From positions 62,001 to 126,000 of the forward strand of contig JAGXGE010000001.1 of the NCBI GenBank assembly GCA_024637015.1: 64,000 bases of DNA. The letters run 5' to 3'. Below, in pieces: positions 43,840 through 52,440 of the stretch. Under the pieces are notes generated by a model. It did no database searches. It saw only the letters and a program-made list of their open reading frames with translations, and was not told the DNA's origin. Position numbers and translations under genes: made by a program. Source of the DNA: Aequorivita sp. (GTDB lineage Bacteria > Bacteroidota > Bacteroidia > Flavobacteriales > Flavobacteriaceae). Position 1 is the stretch's first letter. Each line of letters opens with the position of its first letter.

Positions 43840-44580
43840 ATGAAGCTAAAAGCCGAAAATCTAATGAAATCCTATAAAGGCCGACAGGTTGTTAAGGGTA
43901 TCACCGTTGAAGTAAACCAAGGTGAAATTGTTGGTTTGCTCGGGCCGAATGGTGCGGGAAAAACCACCTCCTTTTATATGATAGTTGGGTTGATAAAACC
44001 CAATGGCGGCAACATCTTTTTGGAAGGTACAGAAATCACCAAATATCCGATGTATAAACGTGCTCAAAACGGAATTGGCTATTTGGCACAGGAAGCTTCG
44101 GTTTTTCGAAAATTGAGCGTGGAGGACAATATTTTAAGCGTTTTACAACTTACGAAGCTTTCCAAAAAAGAACAGCGCGCCAAAATGGAAGTACTTATTG
44201 AAGAATTCGGTTTAGGCCATATCCGTAAAAGTCGGGGTGATCTATTAAGCGGTGGTGAAAGACGTAGAACCGAAATTGCACGTGCTTTGGCAACCGACCC
44301 ACATTTCATCCTTCTCGATGAGCCTTTTGCGGGCGTTGATCCGGTGGCCGTTGAAGACATTCAGCGAATTGTGGCGCAACTAAAAAACAAAAATATCGGT
44401 ATTCTTATAACCGACCACAATGTACAGGAAACGCTTGCAATTACTGACAGAACTTACTTAATGTTTGAAGGTAGCATTCTAAAACACGGTAAACCTGAAG
44501 AACTTGCCGCAGACGAAATGGTTCGGAAAGTATATCTTGGCCAGAACTTTGAGCTTCGGAAGAAGAAATTGGAGTTTTGA
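43840..44580 (+). CDS. lptB: LPS export ABC transporter ATP-binding protein LptB
   Basis: A 246-residue ABC ATPase driving LPS extraction by LptFG. Walker A GPNGAGKT at 35-42, Q-loop YLAQEAS, signature [16 protein letters not shown] near 136, Walker [14 protein letters not shown] and the switch His in [11 protein letters not shown]. The [11 protein letters not shown] stretch is typical of LptB. A geneless repeat element begins 16 bases after the stop. Confidence 0.95.
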   Translation: MKLKAENLMKSYKGRQVVKGITVEVNQGEIVGLLGPNGAGKTTSFYMIVGLIKPNGGNIFLEGTEITKYPMYKRAQNGIGYLAQEASVFRKLSVEDNILSVLQLTKLSKKEQRAKMEVLIEEFGLGHIRKSRGDLLSGGERRRTEIARALATDPHFILLDEPFAGVDPVAVEDIQRIVAQLKNKNIGILITDHNVQETLAITDRTYLMFEGSILKHGKPEELAADEMVRKVYLGQNFELRKKKLEF

Positions 44581-44596
44581 TAACAATGCGGGAATT

Positions 44597-44755
44597 TTAA
44601 CCACAAAGGACACAATGGTTGCACAAAGTTCACTAAGCTCTTACCTATTTTATGTCTTAGTGGTGTTTTTATGGGCCTGACTTTTTGAAATACAAAGCTC
44701 ATAATAGCTTTATAGAGTTTATTGGGTGCTCTTTGTGTGCTTTGTAACTTCTTAT
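44597..44755. repeat. Geneless family-B element after lptB
   Basis: Left arm begins TTAACCACAAAGGACACAAT at 44597; a degenerate inverted arm (GTGCTCTTTGTGTGCTTTGT) lies at 44727-44746. The first 94 or so bases (44597-44690) are repeated at 44778-44872 with about 6 differences and one indel. Each copy contains an internal hairpin (CACTAAG...CTTAGTG). Confidence 0.7.
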
Positions 44756-44777
44756 TGCGCTTTTTACTTATTCCTTT

Positions 44778-45394
44778 TTAACCACAAAGGACACAATGGC
44801 TGCACAAAGTGCACTAAGCTCTTACCAATTTTATGCCCTAGAGGTGTTTTTTATGGGCCTGACTTATGAAAAACAAAGGACACAATGGTTGCACAAAGTG
44901 CACCAAGGTTTTCAGTTCACAACTCTCCGTTGATTACTCTCTTAATACCGTGCTTTAATAGACTTACATTAAAATTTATAAGAAGCCCAAGCTTAAAACC
45001 ACCGAGCCTCATATAGGTAAGTGTTTGTGCTAAATGAACATCGTTCAATACTTCCACGCTTTTTATTTCTATAACCACTTTATTTTCAACCAATATATCA
45101 ATACGATAGCCAATCTCTAATTGTACTTCTTCAAATATGAGGGGCATAGGTTTTTGTTTCTCAACAATTAAACCTTCTTTTATTAATTTATAGAAAAGAC
45201 ATTCTTGGTAGGCAGACTCCAACAACCCTGGGCCAAGCGTCTTATGGACTTCCAGAGCACAGCCTATAATCTTATTTGCTATTTGGTTTTCAGTCATTAC
45301 AATTAAATTTAACAACCTGATTTAAAACAAATTTAAATGTTCACGGAGATTTCTTTGTGCTCTTTGTGTCTTCTTGGTGTTCTTTGTGGTTAAA
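44778..45394. mobile_element. Cassette B: GxxExxY gene between ACCACAAAGG-type inverted repeats
   Basis: Left side 44778-44908 carries two repeat starts (44779 and 44873) of the AACAAAGGACACAATGG type. The right arm 45349-45394 is inverted (ending TTCTTTGTGGTTAA). Inside is the minus-strand GxxExxY gene 44917-45297. The right arm is read as the last 15 or so codons of pssA. A geneless relative adjoins at 44597-44755. Confidence 0.65.
44917..45297 (-). CDS. GxxExxY protein (PD-(D/E)XK-like nuclease candidate) 2
   Basis: About 126 residues from the ATG at 45297 (MTENQIANKIIG). Motifs: GLLESAY at about 28-34, Asp in YRIDILVENK, VVIEIKSVE and AQTLTYMRL (QxxxY). It is about half identical by eye to copy 3 at 54955 and more distant from copy 1. 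The order fits a RecB-type PD-(D/E)XK fold. It lies directly behind pssA on the same strand. Confidence 0.82.
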   Translation of the reverse strand: MTENQIANKIIGCALEVHKTLGPGLLESAYQECLFYKLIKEGLIVEKQKPMPLIFEEVQLEIGYRIDILVENKVVIEIKSVEVLNDVHLAQTLTYMRLGGFKLGLLINFNVSLLKHGIKRVINGEL

Positions 45395-46123
45395 CAGGGA
45401 AAGCAATATATAAAGCAAAATTATAAACGGTATTGCTAAAAACTTCAGCAGTACTAAAAGCACCACACACAGTATCAAAAACACATAGCGAACGGCATTG
45501 CTTTTAAAATCCCATGTTTTAAATTTTAGAGCAAAAAGTGGGATTTCGGCATTCAATAGTATGCAACTCAACAAGGTCATTCCTATCAAAAACCATTGAT
45601 TTAAAATAATACTTTCTGCAAATTCAGAATATTGAAACTGTAAAATCAAAGGCAAGCTCAAAATCAGAAGTGTGTTTGCTGGCGTTGGAAGACCAATAAA
45701 ACCAGAAGTCTGGCGTGTATCTACATTAAATTTTGCCAAGCGGTAGGCAGAAGCTATTACAATCAATAACCCAATTAAAGGCATATAGTTTTTGAATCCA
45801 ACATTCCATCCATCCAAAGAAAATGTTTCAGTCAACGTCTGCATATGCCCGAAATAGGACAAATTCAACATTTGATACATTATGATGCCCGGCGCTACCC
45901 CACTAGTAATAACATCTGCCAAGGAATCCAGTTGAAGCCCTACTTCGCTTTGAGCATTTAGCAACCTCGCAGCAAGGCCATCAAAAAAATCGAAGAAAAT
46001 TCCTAAAAAAACGAAAAAGGAAGCGGTTATCAAATCGCCTGAAACGGCAAAAAGTACGGCTACGCAGCCGCAGAGTATGTTCAGGGAGGTTATGATGTTT
46101 GGTATTTGTTTTGTTATATTCAT
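45341..46123 (-). CDS. pssA: CDP-diacylglycerol-serine O-phosphatidyltransferase
   Basis: About 260 residues from the ATG at 46123 (MNITKQIPNIITSLNILCG); a longer frame to 46192 would run into a repeat and is rejected. The CDP-alcohol motif is complete: DGLAARLLNAQSEVGLQLDS, then ADV. It makes phosphatidylserine for phosphatidylethanolamine in the inner membrane. The last residues (NHKEHQEDTKSTKKSP) are encoded by the cassette B repeat, so the natural C terminus was probably replaced. Confidence 0.92.
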   Translation of the reverse strand: MNITKQIPNIITSLNILCGCVAVLFAVSGDLITASFFVFLGIFFDFFDGLAARLLNAQSEVGLQLDSLADVITSGVAPGIIMYQMLNLSYFGHMQTLTETFSLDGWNVGFKNYMPLIGLLIVIASAYRLAKFNVDTRQTSGFIGLPTPANTLLILSLPLILQFQYSEFAESIILNQWFLIGMTLLSCILLNAEIPLFALKFKTWDFKSNAVRYVFLILCVVLLVLLKFLAIPFIILLYILLSLFNHKEHQEDTKSTKKSP

Positions 46124-46162
46124 ATTCTTCGGTGAGTATTTTGGAGTTGATGTTCTATCCGT

Positions 46163-46202
46163 GAAAACATCCCCTCCCAACCTCTCCTTCAAAGGGGAGG
46201 CG
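46163..46202. repeat. Family-D short palindrome upstream of pssA
   Basis: AAAACATCCCCTCCCAACCT begins at 46165 and runs to CTTCAAAGGGGAGG. The CCCCTCC/GGGGAGG arms pair. It is a short form of the family-D repeats at 48754-49611 and 63806-64000. Confidence 0.6.
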
Positions 46203-46351
46203 CTTTACAAGCCTGATTTCTTAATATATATTGAGATTCATTGTAAAAATAACAAAGTATTTCCGTCCAAAGCTATCAAAACACAATATGTGCATAAATT
46301 TAAAGTTTACTATTCTGTAAAATAGTGCCATATTTGTCCAAATTTTTAAGC

Positions 46352-47419
46352 TTGAAAGAGAAAATTTTACTCCTTTTACTACTTGTTTCGGCTACGCTGA
46401 GTGCGCAGACCGTACGAAAATATTCCAACGAATTTATGAACATAGGCGTAGATGCCGCCGCTTTTGGGATGAGCAATGCAGTTGTGGCTTCCTCTGGTGA
46501 TGTAAATTCAGGTTACTGGAATCCTGCAGGTTTAGTGAATCTTGAAGACAAACAAATATCTTTGATGCATGCCTCCTATTTTGCAAACATTGCTAACTAT
46601 GACTACGCAGCCTTTGCAATGCCGCTGGACGATAGGAGTGCCGTTGGACTTTCAGCAATTCGTTTTGGGGTGGATGATATATTGAACACTACCCAATTGA
46701 TAGACGACGAAGGAAATATTTCTTACGATCGCATCAGTAAATTTTCAACGGCAGATTATGGCTTCACGTTTTCTTATGCACGCAGACTTCCATTGGATGG
46801 TTTAAACTATGGTGTTAATGCCAAAGTAATTCGTCGCGTTATTGGCGATTTTGCTTCCTCGTGGGGATTTGGACTGGACGCAGCCATTCAGTTTAGAAGC
46901 GACAAGTGGATGTTTGGACTGATGGCAAGAGATATCACAACTACCTTCAACGCTTGGAGTATAGATGAAAAAAAGTTTGCTGAAATACAAGGTGCAGTAG
47001 AAGGTCAAAATCAAGAATTGCCGGAAACAACAGAAATCACTATTCCGAAGTTGCAATTGGGAATGGCTCGTAAATTTGTGTATCATTATGATTTTTCACT
47101 CTTGGCCGAAGTAGACCTAAACTTCCGTTTTGCGGAAACCAATGATGTTATTTCTACTTCTTTTGCAAGCATAACCCCTTCAATGGGGCTTGAATTTGCG
47201 TATATCGATATGGTGTATGTTCGAGGTGGGGTTGGCAATTTCCAAAATATAAAACAATTGGACGGAAGTGACTCTGTAGGCTTTCAACCTAATATTGGCG
47301 TGGGTTTTAGGTATAAAGGAATTCAAGTGGATTATGCTTTGACTGATATTGGCGACCAGAGTGCGGCGCTTTATTCCAATGTTTTTTCTCTGAAACTGGA
47401 TTGGGAGATATTTAGGTAG
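46352..47419 (+). CDS. PorV/PorQ-family outer-membrane protein (PorV2-like)
   Basis: About 355 residues from the TTG at 46352, which opens a signal peptide (MKEKILLLLLLVSATLSAQ); a GTG at 46325 is an alternative. The mature protein shows the PorV-like opening AAAFGMSNAVVASSGDVNSG and alternating beta strands to a final aromatic-basic residue pair, so an outer-membrane FadL-like barrel. PorV is the type IX shuttle protein; this paralogue's exact role is not known. It fits the T9SS cargo genes in the window. Confidence 0.8.
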   Translation: MKEKILLLLLLVSATLSAQTVRKYSNEFMNIGVDAAAFGMSNAVVASSGDVNSGYWNPAGLVNLEDKQISLMHASYFANIANYDYAAFAMPLDDRSAVGLSAIRFGVDDILNTTQLIDDEGNISYDRISKFSTADYGFTFSYARRLPLDGLNYGVNAKVIRRVIGDFASSWGFGLDAAIQFRSDKWMFGLMARDITTTFNAWSIDEKKFAEIQGAVEGQNQELPETTEITIPKLQLGMARKFVYHYDFSLLAEVDLNFRFAETNDVISTSFASITPSMGLEFAYIDMVYVRGGVGNFQNIKQLDGSDSVGFQPNIGVGFRYKGIQVDYALTDIGDQSAALYSNVFSLKLDWEIFR

Positions 47420-47447
47420 TCCCCCCCGACCCCCAAAGGGGGAAATG
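47420..47447. repeat. Family-D-like short palindrome at the PorV2-like stop codon
   Basis: TCCCCCCCGACCCCCAAAGG follows the TAG immediately and pairs CCCCC with GGGGG. The rest of the gap to 47571 is AT-rich with no feature that I can name. Confidence 0.5.
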
Positions 47448-47571
47448 AGCGAAAAGCGATGAGGGAAATGTCAATGGCTAAGAATAGTGAATAATAAACA
47501 ATTTGTGTATTAGCGGTGAAATAGATTACAAATCATAGCCGAAAATTGACAACTGACAACCGATAATAACC

Positions 47572-48753
47572 GTGGCAAAAAATTACATCTTACTTCTTCT
47601 ATTGTTTTTAAGTGTTTCTGCAAAAGCACAATTCGTTCCATTATCAGAAACTTCTGAAATAAGCATTATCACTATTGGTCCAGGGGCTGAGCTTTATGAT
47701 AAATTTGGGCACAGTGCGTTTCGAATTCAAGATAGCTTGAATGGGGTTGATGTGGTTTTTAATTATGGCGTTTATGATTTTGACACACCAAATTTCTATA
47801 CAAAATTTGCACAAGGAAAGCTACTTTATCAGCTAGGGGTAAGTTATTATCAACCATTTTTTCAAAGCTATGTAGCACAAAATCGTTGGGTTAAAGAACA
47901 GACTTTGAACCTCAACTATACTGAAAAACAAGCTATCTCAGATTTTCTTTGGAACAATGCCCGGCCAGAGAACAAAAAATACAAATACGATTTCTTTTTT
48001 GACAATTGCGCCACTAAAATCCGTGATGTAGTCCAAATAGTTCTCGGGGATAAGCTTGAATACAATGAAGATTACATAAAAGAAGAACTTACATTCCGGC
48101 AGCTCATTCAGCAAAACCTACAAGCTAATTCTTGGGGAAGTTTGGGAATAGACATTGCCCTTGGCGCAGTTATAGATAGGAAGGCAAAACCAATAGAGTA
48201 TCAATTTCTTCCCGATTATGTTTATGAAGCAGCCGCGAACGCAGTTATAATCAGAAATGGTTCTTCAGAAAGTTTAGTAAAACAGACAACAGTTCTTTTT
48301 GAGAACACCTCTACCCCAAACGAAAGCAATTTCCTGTTGAGTCCCCTGTTTGTATTGGGAATATTGGGGCTTATAATTGTTGTTGTTACATATCGTGATT
48401 ACAAAAGAAATAAACGAAGTCGATACTTGGATTTATTTCTTTTCTTTTTTACAGGGCTTGTTGGTGTATTTCTTTTATTGCTTTGGTTTGCAACAGACCA
48501 CACTGCCACGGCCTATAACTACAATTTGCTGTGGGCATTTCCTATTTCAATTTTGGTGATTCTTGCAATTTCTAAAAGACATGCTTCCAAAAAACTAAAA
48601 AGATACACTGTAATGCTGTTGCTTCTTTTAGTTCTTTTGACTATTCACTGGATTACGGGAGTTCAGGTTTTTGCAATTGGGCTTTTGCCGTTGCTGGTTG
48701 CTTTGGTGGTGCGCTATGTCTATTTGGTGGGTTTTATTGGGAAACAGAGATAA
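47572..48753 (+). CDS. DUF4105 / Lnb N-terminal periplasmic domain protein
   Basis: A 393-residue protein from GTG 47572. Signal peptide 1-19 (ending VSAKAQ), periplasmic domain at about 20-235 and five or so C-terminal membrane helices. The periplasmic domain has KFGHSAFRI (His47) and FFDNCATKIRD (Cys near 146), the likely catalytic pair of this permuted NlpC/P60-like family. Relatives of this family include lipoprotein N-acyltransferases (Lnb); whether this one acylates lipoproteins is inference. Family-D repeats begin at its stop codon. Confidence 0.8.
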   Translation: MAKNYILLLLLFLSVSAKAQFVPLSETSEISIITIGPGAELYDKFGHSAFRIQDSLNGVDVVFNYGVYDFDTPNFYTKFAQGKLLYQLGVSYYQPFFQSYVAQNRWVKEQTLNLNYTEKQAISDFLWNNARPENKKYKYDFFFDNCATKIRDVVQIVLGDKLEYNEDYIKEELTFRQLIQQNLQANSWGSLGIDIALGAVIDRKAKPIEYQFLPDYVYEAAANAVIIRNGSSESLVKQTTVLFENTSTPNESNFLLSPLFVLGILGLIIVVVTYRDYKRNKRSRYLDLFLFFFTGLVGVFLLLLWFATDHTATAYNYNLLWAFPISILVILAISKRHASKKLKRYTVMLLLLLVLLTIHWITGVQVFAIGLLPLLVALVVRYVYLVGFIGKQR

Positions 48754-49102
48754 AACATCCCTCCCAGCCTCTACTTCGACAGGCTCAGCACATCGCCTTC
48801 AAAGGGAGGAGCTTGATTTAGATTTACTATACAATTTGTAGTGAAGAAAAAAGGCCCCTCTTCGAAGCAAGGTGCTGAGCGAAGTTGTAGTAAAGGGATT
48901 AAGGGGAGATTTTATTGTGGGTTGAAAATGATGATTGCTGAACTCAATCATGAAAAACATTCCTCCAGCCTCTACTTCGAAAGGCTCAGCACATCGCCTT
49001 CAAAGGGAGGTGTTTGATTTGGGTTTACTTTAGAAATCGTGACAAACATCCCTCCCAGCCTCTACTTCGAAAGGCTCAGCACATCGCCTTCAAAGGGAGG
49101 GG
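48754..49102. repeat. Cluster of family-D palindromic repeats (four geneless copies)
   Basis: Direct copies at 48754-48809, 48956-49010 and 49045-49102 begin AACATCCCTCCCAGCCTCTA (or a close variant) and end CTTCAAAGGGAGG. An inverted, more diverged copy is at 48848-48909. They share an inner CTTCGA-AGGCTCAGCAC core. The first copy follows the stop codon of the Lnb-like gene directly. The whole gap 48754-49176 holds only these repeats. Confidence 0.85.
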
Positions 49103-49141
49103 CTTGATTTGTATTTAATTTATAATTGTAGTCAGAATCAA

Positions 49142-49611
49142 AAGTCCCCCTTTGAAGGGGGATTTAGGGGGATGTTCTAAGAGTTTTCTTCAATATAATC
49201 CCTAATAACAAGCAAAATATCTTCCATATTATTTAAAACCTCATCATTGGTAAACCGCAAAAAATACAGTCCATACTTTTCTATCCTCCCTTGTCTTTCG
49301 GCATCTTCCAAAAAATTATGGTCGTGAATATTTCCATCAATTTCTATTACCAGCCCTATTTCATGACAATAGAAATCGACGATATAATTTAAAATTGGCA
49401 CTTGTCTATGGAATTCCACTCCCAAAGATTTCTTTCTTATAGTGTTCCCCATTAACTTTTCAGAAGGAGTCATATTCTTCCGAAGCTCTTGAGCTATCCT
49501 TTTAAGGTGTTTATTGTATGGATTATTTTGTTGGACACAGAATAAAGATATGAAAAACATCCCTCCACAGCCTCTACTTCGACAGGCTCAGCACATCGCC
49601 TTCAAAGGGAG
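49142..49611. mobile_element. Cassette D: DUF559 nuclease gene between family-D inverted repeats
   Basis: The left end 49142-49176 reads out as GGGGGATGTTC before the gene, and the right end 49556-49611 as AACATCCCTCC, so the gene is enclosed by inverted family-D ends. The minus-strand DUF559 gene (49177-49560) fills the interior and its ATG overlaps the right end. Geneless copies lie at 48754-49102, 46163 and 63806. Confidence 0.6.
49177..49560 (-). CDS. DUF559 endonuclease-domain protein
   Basis: A 127-residue VSR/PD-(D/E)XK-like protein: HLKRIAQELRKNMTPSEKLM, then FHRQVPILNYIVDFYC (Asp), LVIEIDGNIHDH (E-x-D variant of the ExK pair) and YFLRFTNDEVLNNMEDIL. Length is normal for DUF559. Its start codon is made by the flanking repeat. 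Activity has not been shown for the family as a whole; nuclease function is inferred from the fold. Confidence 0.85.
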   Translation of the reverse strand: MFFISLFCVQQNNPYNKHLKRIAQELRKNMTPSEKLMGNTIRKKSLGVEFHRQVPILNYIVDFYCHEIGLVIEIDGNIHDHNFLEDAERQGRIEKYGLYFLRFTNDEVLNNMEDILLVIRDYIEENS

Positions 49612-49786
49612 GGGTTTGATTTGGACCTAAATTATAATTGTAGTTAGAAATTGAAAGTGTCTTTTTTGAAGTAGAATTTTATTTAAATTCTTTTTAGAAC
49701 TAGGGGTTTACAAGGTTTCTGGATTGGGAATTTAAGTAAGGATAAATTTTGTAGGAAAAAAGGGTTATATTCCTACATTTTAATGA

Positions 49787-49808
49787 CTTTGCTATGGCTT
49801 TGCTATGG
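49787..49808. repeat. Two tandem 11-base units near the priming transferase stop
   Basis: CTTTGCTATGG at 49787-49797 is repeated exactly at 49798-49808, followed by further CTATGG-like words, within about 30 bases downstream of the minus-strand stop at 49839. Confidence 0.7.
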
Positions 49809-49838
49809 CTTATCTATGGAGTATCTATAAATGGCTCG

Positions 49839-51230
49839 TTATTGCCCCCTAAAAAACACAATAGTACTCAAGGTTTTGATAATGATTGTAATGTCCAGAA
49901 AGAGGCTCCGGTGTTTTATATAGTATAAATCATATTGCAGTTTTTCGAGGGAATCCTCTTCACTGGAACCGTATTTGGCGTTTACCTGTGCCCAACCTGT
50001 TACGCCTGGTTTAACAAGGTGTCTCACTTCATAAAAAGGTATTTTTTCTATAAGACCTTCCACAAATTCAGGACGTTCTGGACGTGGACCAATCACGCTC
50101 ATTTCACCTTTTATAACGTTGATGAATTGTGGGATTTCATCAAAACGGGACTTTCTTAAAAAACGACCAAACTTTGTAACACGGGTGTCTTTGGCTATTG
50201 CAAATTGGGCGCCATGTTTTTCTGCGTTTATAACCATACTCCTCAATTTGTAAATCTTAAAATGTTTCCCGTTTTTCCCTACCCGTGTCTGACTATAGAA
50301 AAAAGGACCTCTGTTTCCAATCATATTCCCTGTTATAAGAAAAGGTAGCAAGATAAGTCCAAAAAGAAGCCCGATGATTGACAAAAGCAAATCCAGTATT
50401 CTATTGAAAAAGAGGTAAAGTTTGTTTTGGTTGCTTCGGCTAAACGGGAAATAACGATAAAAATCCTTTTCCACGTGCTGCACGGGAATACGGTGCGTCA
50501 GCTCTTCATATACTTGGGTATATTCGCGGATGGGAATTCCGTTTTCAAGCAACTTTATTAACTTGTTATTGAGTTCAACAGTCATCCCCTCAGAAAGTGG
50601 CGTACCCACTACTATTTCAGAAATAGTCATTTCATCAGTCAACATTGCAATATCCTCGATAGCAATGGAATCTATTTCAAGATTATTAACGATTGTTCCG
50701 TCATACGGAGCTGTATTAAAATATCCTATAACCCTGTAGTTCGGATCTGACTTTTGGAGAGAGGCTACAATTGCATCTACATCTTGAGCGTGGGCAATCA
50801 GAATCACTCTTTTATAAAAACGCGGCGCGGAAATAAGAATGATATACGCATACCGCCAAGCCAACATAGCAACGTTGATTGCCAAAAAGAAATAGACTAT
50901 CTGCAAACGATTGGACGGCAGCATGGGAGTATAAAATGGGGTGAGCAGATAGAAAAGCACTGTTACGGAAGATGTAATGATCACATTTTTAACAACCACA
51001 TCAAACTTACTTGCCTTTTGAAGATTATAAAGCTCAAAAATAGTTGCAAACACAGTAAGATAAGTAGCCAAAACAATTGACCACACCCAGTGTTCAGAAT
51101 TAATTTTAAAATAATCAAAATTAAAAACAAGACTCACTACATATAGCAACAACAAAACGCAGACAATATCCAGAACACGAAGTAGAATCTTTCGTTCTGA
51201 TATGTCAAAATGGATGTTGTTTTTGGACAT
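49839..51230 (-). CDS. Exopolysaccharide polyprenyl-phosphate glycosyl-1-phosphate transferase (WcaJ/WbaP-like)
   Basis: A 463-residue membrane enzyme: four N-terminal helices, a Rossmann-like middle part (RVILIAHAQDVDAIVASL near 140), one further helix and a C-terminal catalytic sugar-transferase domain (PFFYSQTRVGKNGKHFKIYK, LRSM, FDEIPQFINVIKGEMSVIGP, RPE). It starts a glycan by loading the first sugar phosphate onto undecaprenyl phosphate. It is the last gene of the minus-strand polysaccharide cluster, whose promoter side is to the right. Confidence 0.93.
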   Translation of the reverse strand: MSKNNIHFDISERKILLRVLDIVCVLLLLYVVSLVFNFDYFKINSEHWVWSIVLATYLTVFATIFELYNLQKASKFDVVVKNVIITSSVTVLFYLLTPFYTPMLPSNRLQIVYFFLAINVAMLAWRYAYIILISAPRFYKRVILIAHAQDVDAIVASLQKSDPNYRVIGYFNTAPYDGTIVNNLEIDSIAIEDIAMLTDEMTISEIVVGTPLSEGMTVELNNKLIKLLENGIPIREYTQVYEELTHRIPVQHVEKDFYRYFPFSRSNQNKLYLFFNRILDLLLSIIGLLFGLILLPFLITGNMIGNRGPFFYSQTRVGKNGKHFKIYKLRSMVINAEKHGAQFAIAKDTRVTKFGRFLRKSRFDEIPQFINVIKGEMSVIGPRPERPEFVEGLIEKIPFYEVRHLVKPGVTGWAQVNAKYGSSEEDSLEKLQYDLYYIKHRSLFLDITIIIKTLSTIVFFRGQ

Positions 51231-51243
51231 GGTTAGTTGTTTG

Positions 51244-51271
51244 TTGATGGTTGATGGTTGATGGTTGATGG
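51244..51271. repeat. Four exact tandem copies of TTGATGG upstream of the priming transferase
   Basis: TTGATGG units at 51244, 51251, 51258 and 51265 lie 14 bases upstream of the ATG at 51230 (minus strand). The rest of the gap to 51417 contains further imperfect reiterations (CCTATTGCCTA-type words near 51345-51390) and no gene. Confidence 0.85.
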
Positions 51272-51417
51272 TTTTATTGGGTTACTGCCTCTGCTATTGA
51301 ATATTGTTTATTATCCATTATTAATTCATCATTGCTAATTGCTTCCTATTGCCTAACACCTATTTCCTAATGCCTATTGCCTATTGCGACAACCGAAATA
51401 TCAAATTTACAGAAATT

Positions 51418-52440
51418 TCAAGCTTTCAAAAGTTTAATCCAGTTATGTTTTACAATTTCCCAATCAAATTTTTCCATTTTTGTTCGGGCCTTTATTGTCA
51501 ATTCTTGGGCCTTCAATGGATCTTCACACAGGTTTTCAATAGCTTTCACAAAGGCTTCTGGATTGTTTGGAGGCACTAAAATTCCGTCAATATCATTTTC
51601 TATCAGAAAAGGTAATCCGCCCACGTTGGTTGAAATTACTGGCAGTCCAACAGCCATCGCTTCCATTACGCTTACAGGCATATTGTCAAAATTAGTGGTA
51701 TTAATAAAAATATCAAACTCCTTGGAAAGGGTTATCCATGCTTCTTTTTGCAACATCCCAGTGAAACTTACGGGCAAGTTTAATTCCCCGGCCATTTTTT
51801 TACAGCGCTGCAAAGAACCATCTTTGTCGGGACCGACCATACAAAGGGAAACATCAATTCCGTTTTGTTTTAGTATTTCTACGATTTCCAACGCCAACAA
51901 GGGATTGTATATTTCTGAAAAAGAACGTACCCACAATAATTTTGGAGTTATTGATTCCCTACTTTGGAATGGGTAGTTTTTTATTTCAATAGCATTAGGA
52001 ATATAAGTTATATTGTGAATACCCGCATCCTTAAATTGCTGCATCATATACTTTGAAGGCGCCACATTTGTGAGTGCCTTTCCAAAAAGTTCATTGCTCA
52101 AACCTTTACTGTTTTTCAATCTACTAGGCAGATTACCTCCATGTAATATTGGAATGTAAGGTAACTTGAAAAGCCTGCATAACATAGCAACAATCACAGC
52201 ATAGTAATAATTTTGGGTACTATAAGTGTCAATTAAAACCAGACTAACACGGTTCCTGTTCTTAATGGTAGTAAAGACCATATCCAGCATCCGAAATAGT
52301 TTATTTTTTTTTGACGATGCCGATATAACTGTATACCCTTCCGCTTGCAGTTTCACGGACAAGGAGTCTATAGCCGCGGGAGGTTTCCCGTGAATGGCCA
52401 ATTTATTTCCTATGTAAAGCAGGTTTCTTCTTGGGTGCAT
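51418..52440 (-). CDS. Glycosyltransferase family 4
   Basis: A 340-residue GT-B enzyme. Donor-binding half: LLWVRSFSEIYNPLLALEIV near 170, VSLCMVGPDKDGSL, and the EX7E region MPVSVMEAMAVGLPVISTN with VGGLP near 268. The N-terminal acceptor half starts NLLYIGNKLAIHGKPPAAID. It overlaps the 3' end of the polymerase/ligase gene by 38 bases, showing tight cotranscription. Confidence 0.9.
   Translation of the reverse strand: MHPRRNLLYIGNKLAIHGKPPAAIDSLSVKLQAEGYTVISASSKKNKLFRMLDMVFTTIKNRNRVSLVLIDTYSTQNYYYAVIVAMLCRLFKLPYIPILHGGNLPSRLKNSKGLSNELFGKALTNVAPSKYMMQQFKDAGIHNITYIPNAIEIKNYPFQSRESITPKLLWVRSFSEIYNPLLALEIVEILKQNGIDVSLCMVGPDKDGSLQRCKKMAGELNLPVSFTGMLQKEAWITLSKEFDIFINTTNFDNMPVSVMEAMAVGLPVISTNVGGLPFLIENDIDGILVPPNNPEAFVKAIENLCEDPLKAQELTIKARTKMEKFDWEIVKHNWIKLLKA

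Noticed and set aside
46124..46192. N-terminal extension of PssA to 46192
   Set aside because: The extra residues (MKERLGGDVFTD...) are encoded by a family-D palindrome; the conserved protein begins with MNITKQIPN at 46123.
48754..49611. CRISPR array in the repeat cluster after the Lnb-like gene
   Set aside because: Repeats are about 55 bases, self-palindromic, partly inverted, irregularly spaced and found elsewhere singly; no cas gene is near.
49751..49776. GTAGGAA...TTCCTAC hairpin downstream of the priming transferase as terminator
   Set aside because: The stem pairs, but the minus-strand side lacks a T-run right after the stem, so I could not support a terminator.
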